A stretch of DNA of 64,000 nucleotides from UBA7488 sp964414185 (GTDB lineage: Bacteria; Pseudomonadota; Alphaproteobacteria; CAAHEQ01; UBA3637). Below, piece after piece: positions 54,392 to 62,055 of this stretch. The stretch covers positions 1-64,000 of the forward strand of contig CAYPVK010000007.1 of NCBI GenBank assembly GCA_964414185.1, written 5' to 3'. Both the position numbers and the translations under genes were made by a program. Position 1 is the first letter of the stretch. Every line of letters starts with the position of its first letter. The notes beneath the pieces are model-generated. The model worked only from the letters and a program-made list of their open reading frames with translations. It had not been told where the DNA came from and searched no databases.

Positions 54392-54619
54392 TTTATAAAA
54401 AACAATCGCCTTTACGGCGATTTTTTTATAAAAAATGATATTTCGGGACGAGAACCCGAAAGGGCTGCGGCACGTAAAACAATCCGGGGGATTGTTTTCG
54501 GGACGATAAGCAATGAGACTTCATGAGCGCGCAAGAAAACTTTCGCCGCGCGCGAATGATTAGTCGGAATTGAACGAAGCGATTTTATCGCGAGTCCCGT
54601 CACTCCCGCCATTTATAAA
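54371..54619 (+). repeat. 29-bp direct repeat of the tRNA-Asp 3' end flanking a palindromic mini-element
   Basis: The 29 bases from 54371 (CGAGTCCCGTCACTCCCGCC and 9 more) recur exactly at 54591-54619. Between them are the tRNA terminator and about 160 bases with three hairpins: TTTCGGG/CCCGAAA, AAAACAATCC/GGATTGTTTT and GCGCGC/GCGCGC. Segment CGGGACGAGAACCCG resembles an inverted T arm. It holds no credible gene. It looks like an attachment-site duplication around a tiny or deleted element, or a tRNA-derived repeat family. Confidence 0.75.
54404..54427 (+). terminator. Rho-independent terminator of tRNA-Asp
   Basis: AATCGCC pairs with GGCGATT over TTTAC, followed by seven T, 12 bases after the CCA. 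Confidence 0.9.
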
Positions 54620-54686
54620 GTTGAATACCCAAAAGGAAGCTGTTCAAAATGCTTTTCGTGAAATATAGCATCAATTTCATAATGAA

Positions 54687-55013
54687 TTAATTTTTGGATA
54701 AAAATTTCTTTTTATATCGATTAAATTCGCTTTGTGAAATAACGCCTTTTTCCTTTAAATCATAGGCTTTGGACAATTCATCAATGCCGACAACCTTATC
54801 CGGATCAGTGGAAGGCGTATACAACAACGCCAAAATCAAAGCGGCAATCCACGTTAAACCGAATAAAATCCCAAGCCAACTCAACACGGCAATTGTCGTT
54901 AAATCGGACCCTGCGACACCGCGATTCTTTGCAATAATAATCGGAATTCGGACTATTAAAATAAAAACGAATAAAAATATTAAGAAAAACAATAATGCCA
55001 TTGAATTTTCCAT
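54687..55013 (-). CDS. Small membrane protein, superinfection-immunity-like with C-terminal SHOCT
   Basis: A 108-residue protein with two membrane helices (about 5-28 and 43-66; LSWLGILFGLTWIAALILAL). This resembles the T4 Imm-type superinfection immunity family, whose second helix is GWT-like. A C-terminal SHOCT motif follows: LSKAYDLKEKGVISQSEFNRYKKKFL. SHOCT often ends small membrane regulators. SD GGGAGGT. It lies beside the tRNA-Asp element. Confidence 0.65.
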   Translation of the reverse strand: MENSMALLFFLIFLFVFILIVRIPIIIAKNRGVAGSDLTTIAVLSWLGILFGLTWIAALILALLYTPSTDPDKVVGIDELSKAYDLKEKGVISQSEFNRYKKKFLSKN

Positions 55014-55130
55014 CTTTACCTCCCTGCTTTAATGCAAATAAGAGTGCCGATACTTTTTGTCAATGGTAAAAATTATCCGACATCTTTAAATTTCCAATAA
55101 AAAATAATTACTTCACCACCATACAGTACA

Positions 55131-55163
55131 AAAAAAAGCTTGGAAAATTCCAAGCTTTTTTTC
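55131..55163. terminator. Terminator after rpsI
   Basis: AAAAAAAGCTTGGAA is the inverse of TTCCAAGCTTTTTTT, a perfect hairpin with flanking A and T runs, 17 bases past the rpsI stop. Confidence 0.9.
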
Positions 55164-55179
55164 ATAAATCGTCCAAATC

Positions 55180-55755
55180 TTAACGTTTTGAGAATTGGAA
55201 ACGTTTTCTGGCTTTTGAAAGACCCGGTTTTTTACGTTCAACAACACGGGAATCGCGTGTCAAGAAACCGGCTTTTTTCAAAGCGGGACGCAATTCGGGT
55301 TCAAACAAATCCAAACAACGGCTGATACCATGGCGCAAAGCATAAGCTTGACCGGATAAACCGCCGCCGACCATTGTGCATTGAACATCAAATTGGCCTT
55401 CACGATTCGTTACCACGAACGGTTGGTTGATAATCATACGCAACACGGGACGCGGGAAGTAATCTTCCAACGTGCGGCCGTTAACGGTAATTTTGCCTTT
55501 ACCCATTTTAATGATAACGCGAGCAATGGCATTTTTCTTTTTACCCGTTGCTTGAGAACGACCCAAAGCGTCTTTTTTCGGTTTGCGCGGTTCATTGGCG
55601 GGAGCTGCAGCTTCCGCTTCAACGGGAGCTTCAACCGCTTTGGCAGCTTCTACTTCGGCTTTAATATCGGCCAACCCGGCTTTTTTCTTAACAACTTTAG
55701 TTGTTTTCGGGGCTTTTTCGGCCGTTTGTGTATTTGTCGTAGCTTCTTTAACCAT
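55180..55755 (-). CDS. rpsI: 30S ribosomal protein S9
   Basis: 191 residues. The C-terminal 130 residues are S9: ATGKKKNAIARVIIKMGKGKITVNGR, and the end KARKRFQFSKR, whose tail contacts the P-site tRNA. An N-terminal extension of about 60 residues is Lys/Ala/Glu-rich and not part of the fold. It directly follows rplM, sharing one base with the rplM stop. Confidence 0.96.
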   Translation of the reverse strand: MVKEATTNTQTAEKAPKTTKVVKKKAGLADIKAEVEAAKAVEAPVEAEAAAPANEPRKPKKDALGRSQATGKKKNAIARVIIKMGKGKITVNGRTLEDYFPRPVLRMIINQPFVVTNREGQFDVQCTMVGGGLSGQAYALRHGISRCLDLFEPELRPALKKAGFLTRDSRVVERKKPGLSKARKRFQFSKR

Positions 55756-56225
55756 TATGCGCTCCTTTTATTTTTAGGATTTTTACCGCCAATATCCAAT
55801 GTAATCGGAGATTGGGCTTGGTGAGTGTGTTCCGGACCGGCGAAAACGCGTAATTTCGTCATTTGCTTATCGCCGAGCGGTCCTTTGCCGACCATGCGTT
55901 CAACCGCTTTAATCAAAACGCGTTCCGGATGTTCTTCCATTTGTTTGCCAGCGGAAATGCCTTTAATGCCACCGACATAACCTGTATGGCGGTAGTACAT
56001 TTTTTGTTCCAATTTGCGGCCCGTCAATACGACTTTGTCAGCATTGACGACAACAACATAATCACCGCAATCTTGAGACGGCGAATAGCATGTTTTGTTT
56101 TTACCGCGGATGATATTAGCCAATTGGCTGGCCAAACGACCCAAAACCAAACCTTCGGCGTCAACCAAATACCATTTGATGTCGCTGTTGGCCGGATTAA
56201 TCGTTTTTGTAGTCTTCATTACCAT
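55755..56225 (-). CDS. rplM: 50S ribosomal protein L13
   Basis: 156 residues: WYLVDAEGLVLGRLASQLANIIRGK and ERMVGKGPLGDKQMTKLRVFAGPEHTHQAQ are canonical. Pairs with rpsI in the usual rplM-rpsI operon. SD AGAAGGAT. Confidence 0.97.
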   Translation of the reverse strand: MVMKTTKTINPANSDIKWYLVDAEGLVLGRLASQLANIIRGKNKTCYSPSQDCGDYVVVVNADKVVLTGRKLEQKMYYRHTGYVGGIKGISAGKQMEEHPERVLIKAVERMVGKGPLGDKQMTKLRVFAGPEHTHQAQSPITLDIGGKNPKNKRSA

Positions 56226-56910
56226 ATTATAATCCTTCTGTTAATAAATGAACTGTCTTTTAAGCCGATTTTAAATGAATTGCACATACATCAAAAACCG
56301 CCCGTGAAACCAGTGCCGTTTTTATACACATCTTTTTTACAAAAGTCAACACATTTTTATATGATTTTATTGATTTTTTTAAAGTGGTATTATAATACCG
56401 CATCTACAAAACTAAGTTTCCTTTTAAAAAAGGTTAAAATTTTTATTCACGTAAATACGCACCGTTCAAATTATCGTTTTGTTGTTAATTTACCTGAGTA
56501 TAAATATTTGAACTTTCAGGTATTCGGATTTCCTCATCGGATTCCGTCATAAAAACCGACCCGACCAAGATAATTGTCACCCCTATCGTTTTTAAGACAA
56601 GCCTTTTCGTAAAAATTAAACGCTATATAAATGCTGTTTATCCCGAATACGAAACAAACCTATACAATAAATATGCAATCGCTTAAAACGCATTTGTCTT
56701 AATACAATCGGGAAATTTATATGGGAAAACGTCTGTAGTTGCGAATAACGACCGATTATTCAAAACAGCTTCAAGACAGATAATCTATTTATTCTTTTAT
56801 TATTTGAAATGCGATTCGCATAGCGCACGGAAACTGTAAAACTATGCGAAATCACCTTCTTCCTTATACAATCAAAGGGAAAATTATTAAAACAATCATA
56901 CGTCGGATGT
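56226..56910. other. Gene-poor region between rplM and upp
   Basis: 685 bases. One minus-strand frame (56485-56622) looks like the last 45 residues of a transporter and is listed separately. Elsewhere all frames are closed, and the sequence is AT-rich. No strong terminator for upp was found in the first 100 bases past its stop. It may be a stretch where a gene has decayed. Confidence 0.4.
56485..56622 (-). pseudogene. Possible C-terminal fragment of an EamA/DMT-type transporter
   Basis: The frame reads RLIFTKRLVLKTIGVTIILVG then SVFM, which resembles the end of drug/metabolite transporters (last helix with IG-x-x-IILVG-V). The frame is closed upstream by TAG and further stops, with no start codon. 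Only about 45 codons remain. The identification rests on one helix and is weak. Confidence 0.25.
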
Positions 56911-57576
56911 TTATTTGTCCGTATTAAACAACCGGTCGCCGGCATCGCCGAGCCCCGGCATAATATAAGCATATTCGTTTAATTTTTCATCCACGGCAGT
57001 CGTGACGATTTTAATGCCCGGATAAGTGCCTGACAATTTTTGAATGCCTTCGGGCGCGCTCAATACACTGACAAATATGATATTTGTTTCTTTGATACCT
57101 TTTTTGAGCATTAATTCAACCGCTGCCGCCGCCGACCCGCCCGTTGCCAACATCGGATCCAATATAAATACGTTGATTTTATCGGGATTTTCAAACCGTT
57201 CCGGAGACTTATCATAATACCAAACGGGTCTAAACGTTTTTTCATCACGATACATGCCGATATGGCACACCTTTGCATCCGGAAATAACTTTGACGCCGT
57301 TTCGCTTAATCCGAGCCCCGCCCTTAAAATCGGCACAAATAAAACCGTATAATCCGAATCTACCATCGGCGCGGAAGTTTTCATTAACGGCGTTTCAACC
57401 TGTGTATTTTTAAGCGGCAAATTCTTCATCGCTTCAATCAATAATAAAATTGCCAACCTGTCAAAAGCACATTTAAAAACGTCTCCACGAGCATTTTTAT
57501 CGCGAATAAGGCTTAAATTGTGTTGAGCCAAAGGATGTTCAACAATTATAACAGACGGGAAATGTGAATGCGGCAT
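56911..57576 (-). CDS. upp: Uracil phosphoribosyltransferase
   Basis: 221 residues. It salvages uracil to UMP with PRPP. It has FVPILRAGLGL, the PRPP-binding VFILDPMLATGGSAAAAVE and the C-terminal uracil-binding YIMPGLGDAGDRLFNT. The ATG at 57574-57576 (MPHSHF) has AAGGAG upstream. Confidence 0.96.
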   Translation of the reverse strand: MPHSHFPSVIIVEHPLAQHNLSLIRDKNARGDVFKCAFDRLAILLLIEAMKNLPLKNTQVETPLMKTSAPMVDSDYTVLFVPILRAGLGLSETASKLFPDAKVCHIGMYRDEKTFRPVWYYDKSPERFENPDKINVFILDPMLATGGSAAAAVELMLKKGIKETNIIFVSVLSAPEGIQKLSGTYPGIKIVTTAVDEKLNEYAYIMPGLGDAGDRLFNTDK

Positions 57577-57731
57577 TTTAAAACTCCTTAAAATAACATG
57601 TCCGAAATTTAGCATAAAACTTTATTTCAGACAACCTAAAAAAACTCATTATTTAAAATTGCGAACCGTTATCAAACAGGATAAAAAATCATAAAAACCG
57701 ATCAGTCGTCAAAGAACCGCAATGAATTTCC

Positions 57732-57760
57732 TTGACTTATAAAAGATACCACGATATAAT
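57732..57760 (+). promoter_or_regulatory. Promoter for RNase P RNA
   Basis: TTGACT (57732-57737), 17-base spacer, TATAAT (57755-57760). The expected start, near 57767, is exactly the first base of the RNase P closing helix. Confidence 0.9.
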
Positions 57761-57766
57761 AATTGT

Positions 57767-58150
57767 CTCAGAGAATCGGATAATCGCTGATATATTGTAT
57801 TGGTATATCGGAGGAAAGTCCGGGCTTCACGGGAACACGGTACTGGATAACGTCCAGGCGGGGTAACCTGACGGACAGCGTCACAGAAAACAAACCGCCT
57901 GACCACATGCGCGTGCGTTCAGGTAAGGATGAAACGGGGAGGTAAGAGCTCACCGCATTTGCAGTGATGCAAATGGCATGACAAGCCCTATCGGAAGCAA
58001 GACCAAGTTAAGGCAAACCACAGCTTTAAAGTTGTGTACAACGGGAGTTCCTGCCCGGTTGCCGACAGGTAGGTTGCTAGAGGGCATTAGCAATAATGCT
58101 CCCAGACGAATGATTATCGATTACAAAACCCGGCTTATAGATTCTCTGAG
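57767..58150 (+). ncRNA. rnpB: RNase P RNA (class A)
   Basis: A 384-nt RNA. The terminal helix CTCAGAGAATC pairs with GATTCTCTGAG. Conserved parts are GAGGAAAGTCCGGGCTTCAC, ACAGAAA, GAGGTAAGAGCTCACCG, and the 3' AGACGAATGAT and ACAAAACCCGGCTTA. These are universal bacterial RNase P core segments. It is the catalytic subunit that partners RnpA (26137-26460). Confidence 0.97.
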
Positions 58151-58289
58151 ATTTTCCCCTATAATTTTAAAACCGCTTAAAAAATTAACTTTTTATGAAT
58201 TTTAAAGGCCCTATTTTTGACTGTATCGTTTCTTTTTTTAGCTTGATACGACAAAAATAAAAAAAATTAATTTTTTCTTTCGGTTCCCC

Positions 58290-58318
58290 TTGACTTTTAT
58301 GCTCCTTTCCCGTATTCT
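58290..58318 (+). promoter_or_regulatory. Promoter for the structured RNA
   Basis: TTGACT (58290-58295), 17 bases, TATTCT (58313-58318). The start would be near 58325, the first base of hairpin ACGTG/CACGT. Confidence 0.85.
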
Positions 58319-58324
58319 GTAATT

Positions 58325-58519
58325 ACGTGGACATTGCTACACGTCGGGGTTCATAGCCCGTTATGCGAACAGGACTGAGATATAGCAGTCCCTAAAAATC
58401 ACTGTATCCGTCCTATGGGCGGATGGTGCTAAATATGATGTATTGCATCTAATAAGCACACTGATAAGTTCGCTTTCGGCTATGAACATCCGCCCACCTT
58501 TTTTTAGGTGGGTTTTGTT
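58325..58519 (+). ncRNA. Multi-branched structured RNA, possible riboswitch or attenuator
   Basis: About 190 nt with its own promoter and terminator. A 5' hairpin ACGTG/CACGT (58325-58344) precedes a closing helix GTTCATAGCC/GGCTATGAAC (58349-58358 with 58478-58487), stacked on GCGAAC/GTTCGC (58365-58370 with 58468-58473). Inside are three hairpins: GGACTG/CAGTCC (58372-58391), ATCCGTCC/GGGCGGAT (58406-58424) and GTGCT/AGCAC with inner GATG/CATC (58426-58459). GGGCGGATG (58417-58425) can instead pair with CATCCGCCC (58487-58495), which overlaps the terminator. I do not recognise it as a named family. Downstream lies an SD and a decayed gene. Confidence 0.8.
58493..58519 (+). terminator. Rho-independent terminator of the structured RNA
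   Basis: CCCACC (58493-58498) pairs with GGTGGG (58507-58512) over a T-rich loop, followed by TTTTGTTTTG. Its 5' arm overlaps the competing 9-bp helix of the upstream RNA. Confidence 0.88.
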
Positions 58520-58541
58520 TTGCCACAAACGAAAGGGGCTC

Positions 58542-58869
58542 AATGACAAAATCCGATTGATTAAAGGTAACCACGCGTCTGATACTAAAGCAGACAAAAT
58601 AAATGATGAAGAGCTTTTCAATATCCCGAATTTTTCATATACTCAATTTGCACACAGTGAAAATGCGGATGAAGCATTTAACCCCGCTTTGGACCGTCAG
58701 ATATATCCCGGTAATTTGCCGAAAGATAATGTTGAGGCGACACTGACTTTAATGAAGCAATCTTTAAAAATGTCAAATGATAAGAAAAATAAACATTTTT
58801 TAGCGTTTTTGATAAAATTCCCGAATTACCTGTTAATTCGGCGCACAAATCAAAATGATTGTTTTGGTT
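58542..58869 (+). pseudogene. Decayed gene downstream of the structured RNA
   Basis: GAAAGGGG precedes an ATG at 58542, but that frame stops after MTKSD. Another frame carries protein-like sequence (GNHASDTKADKINDEELFN, FAHSENADEAFNPALDRQI, DNVEATLTLMKQSLKMS) to about 58797. A shift in the A/T-rich tract there leads to SVFDKIPELPVNSAHKSK and a stop. With two frameshifts this gives about 108 residues. I do not recognise the protein. The frameshifts may also mean it is chance coding-like sequence. It lies after the switch-like RNA, so it may be its target. Confidence 0.4.
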
Positions 58870-59121
58870 TACATCTTATTGTAAATAAAAAGTTATTATT
58901 TTTTCCATCTGCCATCAAACTTATCTTGGTTATTCGCTCTGCGGTTTGTATCAAAATTTGCCTAAAACATATAATCGTCGCAAAAAAATGATTTTCAACG
59001 GCAGTTAACACGATTCGGACACCCTTTTCCGATCAATCTTTATAATTATATTGGCTTTACTGTTTTCCTCCCAAAATTTCACTTGCATTTTAACCGTATG
59101 TGTTGTATAAAGCACTTCATT
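58870..59121. other. Spacer before tRNA-Pro
   Basis: 252 bases, AT-rich, all frames closed or without SD. No terminator or promoter stands out, apart from AT-rich sequence before the tRNA. Confidence 0.4.
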
Positions 59122-59198
59122 CGGGGCGTAGCTCAGCCTGGTAGAGTACTTGGTTTGGGACCAAGGTGTCGCATGTTCGAATCATGTCGCCCCGACCA
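59122..59198 (+). tRNA. tRNA-Pro (TGG)
   Basis: 77 nt with CCA. Acceptor CGGGGCG pairs fully with CGCCCCG. The anticodon loop TTTGGGA gives TGG. The T arm reads CATGTTCGAATCATG. The mobile element begins downstream of it. Confidence 0.96.
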
Positions 59199-59210
59199 TT
59201 TTGAAAAAAT

Positions 59211-59242
59211 AAAAACGGATACTGATAAGTGTCCGTTTTTTT
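59211..59242 (+). terminator. Rho-independent terminator of tRNA-Pro
   Basis: AAAAACGGATAC pairs with GTGTCCGTTTTT (one mismatch) and is followed by more T, 13 bases past the CCA. Confidence 0.88.
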
Positions 59243-59565
59243 ATACCCGCCTAAAACCCAATTTCAGCCACTCTCCCCACTTATCAAATTTTCACACACG
59301 ATGTTGTCATCTTTAATATAAACGGCGTATACATATACCATTTGGGTAAAAGTATACCTTGAGCAAGTTGGCGCTTCATTTTAGCCACTTGGTCTGCAAC
59401 TTATTGATTTTTATAAATTTGCCTAGAATTGTGCTGTTCTTGATGTTCTAATCCACGCTGGTGGGGGGTTGGCTTTTTACACTGTCAACTTGTTTGTTTG
59501 AAATCTTTTTTATGGTTTTTCAACAACATATACCGACAACTAGGATTATAAAATTTTTTTGTTCA
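59243..59565. other. Element left-end spacer
   Basis: 323 bases with no supported gene. A minus-strand stretch encodes about 30 residues (MKRQLAQGILLPKWYMYTPF...) without SD, possibly a gene end truncated by the integration. GTATACATATACC and GTATACC repeats are near 59327-59360. If the recombinase acted here, the junction sequence lies in this stretch. Confidence 0.4.
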
Positions 59566-59608
59566 GGGGGAATATTTTGACTTTTTCGGGAATTTACCTT
59601 TCGAAAGG
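59566..59608 (+). promoter_or_regulatory. Leader repeat copy A with Shine-Dalgarno hairpin
   Basis: A 36-base leader beginning GGGGGAATATTTTGAC is followed by the palindrome CCTTTCGAAAGG (59597-59608). The right arm AAAGG is the start of the SD AAAGGAGG of the 52-codon gene. A near-copy lies at 62581-62616. Confidence 0.75.
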
Positions 59609-59616
59609 AGGTCAAA

Positions 59617-59775
59617 ATGACCCAAGTAGAAAAGTTAATTAAAATAATCATGCCCGATATATTAAGGTATCTGGAAATGCAAGAAAGTGGCGAAATTATT
59701 CAGAAAAGACTGGATAAAATAAAAAATGCAAGCATTCATTATGTTGATGAACCAGAAGAAGGAGGTCAAGAATGA
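59617..59775 (+). CDS. Small acidic protein at the head of the recombinase operon
   Basis: A 52-codon ORF: MTQVEKLIKIIMPDILRY then a helical acidic part, ending EEGGQE. It has a very strong SD (AAAGGAGG) partly locked in a hairpin. Its UGA stop overlaps the ATG of the DUF2924 gene (ATGA), and the SD for that gene (AGGAGG) lies in its last codons. Unrecognised; possibly a directionality or control factor for the recombinase, by position only. Confidence 0.6.
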   Translation: MTQVEKLIKIIMPDILRYLEMQESGEIIQKRLDKIKNASIHYVDEPEEGGQE

Positions 59776-60182
59776 AATCAGTCATCATGGAGATTGCTTT
59801 ATTAAAAACAAAATCGTTGGCGGAACTGCAAGAAATGTGGAAAGAGTATTTTAACGAGCCTACGATTTCACTGAATAAGGAATTTTTTGTATCACGAATT
59901 GCATACCGGATACAAGAACTGGCTTATGGAGGTATGCCCAAATCCCAACAAAAACTTATCGCTCAAATGTATATTCCGCCTGAAGTCAGGAAAAACCTAC
60001 CACCGGTAGGAACAAGAATTATACGAGAATATCATCAAACGGAACACTCCGTTATCATTCTGAATGAAGGAGTTGAATACAACGGGGTAAAATATCCGAC
60101 CCTTTCTGCGGTGGCAAAGAAAATAACCGGTCGCAAAATATCCGGGCGGTATTTTTTTGGTTTAGATAAGCAAGAAAAATAA
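59772..60182 (+). CDS. DUF2924 family protein
   Basis: A 136-residue protein with the DUF2924 pattern: LAELQEMWKEYFNEP, RIAYRIQELAYGGM, PPVGTRIIREYHQTEHSVIIL, then EYNGVKYPTLSAVAKKITGRKISGRYFFGL. The family is commonly encoded next to a serine recombinase in alphaproteobacteria; its function is unknown, perhaps as an accessory factor. It is 11 bases before the recombinase. Confidence 0.88.
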   Translation: MKSVIMEIALLKTKSLAELQEMWKEYFNEPTISLNKEFFVSRIAYRIQELAYGGMPKSQQKLIAQMYIPPEVRKNLPPVGTRIIREYHQTEHSVIILNEGVEYNGVKYPTLSAVAKKITGRKISGRYFFGLDKQEK

Positions 60183-60193
60183 AGGAGAAACCA

Positions 60194-61906
60194 ATGGAAA
60201 CTTTTAGCCCAATCAGATGCGCAATATATACACGTAAATCAACAGATGAAGGTCTTGAAAAAGAATTCAATACCTTGGAGGCCCAACGCGAAGCCGGCGA
60301 AAACTATGTAAAAAGCCTTAAACATCAAGGCTGGATAGCTCTCTCGGAACATTATGATGATGGCGGTTATAGCGGTGGAAGTTTAAAACGGCCGGCATTA
60401 AAACGTCTGATTGATGATGTCGAGGCAGGTAAAATTGATATGATTGTTGTCTATAAAATCGACCGTCTAACCCGCTCTTTATTAGATTTTGCTCAATTGG
60501 TTCAAACTTTTGAAAAAAATAATTGTTCGTTTGTATCTGTTACACAGCATTTCAATACTTGCGATTCCATGGGTAAACTGACCCTCAATATTTTATTATC
60601 ATTTGCTCAATTTGAACGAGAGCTTGGGGCTGAACGTGTCAGGGATAAAATAGCGGCAAGCCGGAAAAAAGGAATGTGGACAGGTGGTTCTGTGCCATTG
60701 GGGTATACATTAAAAGACAAAAAATTAATCATTGAACCTAAAGAGGCGGAAATTGTTCGGTTTATTTTCGAAGATTATATTCGCACAAGATCGGAAATAA
60801 CAACAATGCGCAATGTAAATAGCAAAGGCTATAAACCAAAGGAACGTAAAAACAAAGACGGGAGCTTAAAAAATAATAGTGAATTTAATCATTTTATGAT
60901 AAATAACATTTTAAACAATCCGATTTATTTAGGTAAAATGCCTTATAAGGGTGAGCTGTACGAGGGACAACATCAAGCAATAATCACTCAAGAGCTCTGG
61001 GATAGAAGAAAAAATCTGAAAGAAAGTAATCTTGGAAATTCGTTCAGACCTTCTAAATCGGTGAAGCACAGTCTGTTGAAAGGCCTACTTGAATGTGAAT
61101 GCTGTGGAACGATGATACCCACCAGGAGCAAACGTGGTAATAAATACTACGAGTATTACTCCGCATTAAAAGGTGTAAAGCAAGGAGTACACAACTCTCC
61201 TTGTAAAATCGGAAGCGTTCCGGCCGGCGAGCTTGATACATTTGTTCTGGATAAAATTCAGAAAATATTTAAGTCTCCGGAAGTTATAAAGGAACTTGCA
61301 AAGCAGTTAGAACAAGAAAATCCTAAATACTCCGCAGAAACTGCTTTTAATCTTGTAAATGATATAGGCGAAGTTTTTCAATATTTTGAACCAGCAACCG
61401 TCCATGATTTAATCGCTGAAATAGTAGAAAAAATAATTCTTCATTCTGATTATATAGAGATAAAACTAAAACCATACGGGGCAAATATTTATGAAAACCA
61501 ATTAATAGAGCAAGACCCACATTATCATAAAAAGAACTTAGTGCTGACATATCCCGTAACTTTTGGGAGAAAGCGCGGAAGTGTTAAAATTGTTGAGCCG
61601 ACAAATCCGACAGAAGATGTGCCGGCACGGGATGAAAAACTGTTTAATGCAGTCACGCAGGCCTATTACTTAAAGGACAAAATGGAAACAAAAAAGTGGT
61701 CGTTGGCTGAATTATCACGCCATGAAGGCTGTGATCACGGGTATTTAGGGCAAATAATCAGACTAACAACACTTGCCCCCGATATTATCATGGCAATTTT
61801 AGAAGGACGGCAGCCCAAGTTATTAACTTTAAGAAGACTTCTGAGAGAGCGGTTTCCTTACTCTTGGGAAGAACAAAGACGTGAACTTGGATTTGATAAG
61901 AATTAA
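60194..61906 (+). CDS. Large serine recombinase
   Basis: A 570-residue site-specific recombinase. The resolvase domain starts CAIYTRKSTDEGLEKEFNTLEAQ with the catalytic Ser in RKST. Later KIDRLTRSLLDFAQL and GAERVRDKIAASRKKGMWTGGSVPLGY belong to the resolvase core and the E helix, then a recombinase (PF07508-like) domain and a zinc-ribbon segment CECCGT ... SPC. It should integrate or excise the element at att sites. SD AAAGGAG. Ends before a terminator. Confidence 0.95.
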   Translation: METFSPIRCAIYTRKSTDEGLEKEFNTLEAQREAGENYVKSLKHQGWIALSEHYDDGGYSGGSLKRPALKRLIDDVEAGKIDMIVVYKIDRLTRSLLDFAQLVQTFEKNNCSFVSVTQHFNTCDSMGKLTLNILLSFAQFERELGAERVRDKIAASRKKGMWTGGSVPLGYTLKDKKLIIEPKEAEIVRFIFEDYIRTRSEITTMRNVNSKGYKPKERKNKDGSLKNNSEFNHFMINNILNNPIYLGKMPYKGELYEGQHQAIITQELWDRRKNLKESNLGNSFRPSKSVKHSLLKGLLECECCGTMIPTRSKRGNKYYEYYSALKGVKQGVHNSPCKIGSVPAGELDTFVLDKIQKIFKSPEVIKELAKQLEQENPKYSAETAFNLVNDIGEVFQYFEPATVHDLIAEIVEKIILHSDYIEIKLKPYGANIYENQLIEQDPHYHKKNLVLTYPVTFGRKRGSVKIVEPTNPTEDVPARDEKLFNAVTQAYYLKDKMETKKWSLAELSRHEGCDHGYLGQIIRLTTLAPDIIMAILEGRQPKLLTLRRLLRERFPYSWEEQRRELGFDKN

Positions 61907-61930
61907 TTATCTGAACTAACGAATGTTATG

Positions 61931-61972
61931 CCTATGTGTGTCAAAAAAAACATACATAGGTATTTTATTTTT
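61931..61972 (+). terminator. Rho-independent terminator after the recombinase
   Basis: CCTATGTGTG pairs with CATACATAGG (one G-T) over an A-rich loop, followed by TATTTTATTTTT. The following genes therefore need their own promoter. Confidence 0.8.
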
Positions 61973-62021
61973 AAGCAGATTCAATGAGTTGTTGCGAGGG
62001 ATACAGCTAAAGGATATATGA

Positions 62022-62048
62022 CCTTTTGTATTAACAATTAACAAAAGG
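62022..62048 (+). promoter_or_regulatory. Inverted repeat over the SD of the sigma-like gene
   Basis: CCTTTTGT (62022-62029) pairs with ACAAAAGG (62041-62048), whose AAAAGG is the SD of the gene starting at 62056. The same arms recur before the gene at 62645. Confidence 0.75.
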
Positions 62049-62055
62049 TTAAAAT

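Noticed and set aside
54412..54612. A 66-residue minus-strand frame within the tRNA-Asp repeat
   Set aside because: It is antisense to the tRNA-end repeat and palindromes, lacks an SD, and is the kind of false protein often predicted at tRNA-derived repeats.
58325..58500. TPP riboswitch, because of CTGAGA near 58375
   Set aside because: The rest of the conserved TPP core (ACCTGATCTGG region) is absent, and CTGAGA is part of a local hairpin.
58325..58519. 6S RNA, SRP RNA or tmRNA
   Set aside because: No GGAAGGAAGC (SRP), no CCA acceptor or tag reading frame (tmRNA), and no rod-like single closing helix as in 6S; it is multi-branched.
58443..58991. A 182-residue frame overlapping the structured RNA
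   Set aside because: Its ATG lies inside the RNA before the terminator, with no SD. The coding-like part is only the middle and needs frameshifts, so I report it as a decayed gene.
59083..59316. A 77-residue frame over tRNA-Pro
   Set aside because: It is read straight through the tRNA and its terminator and has no SD.
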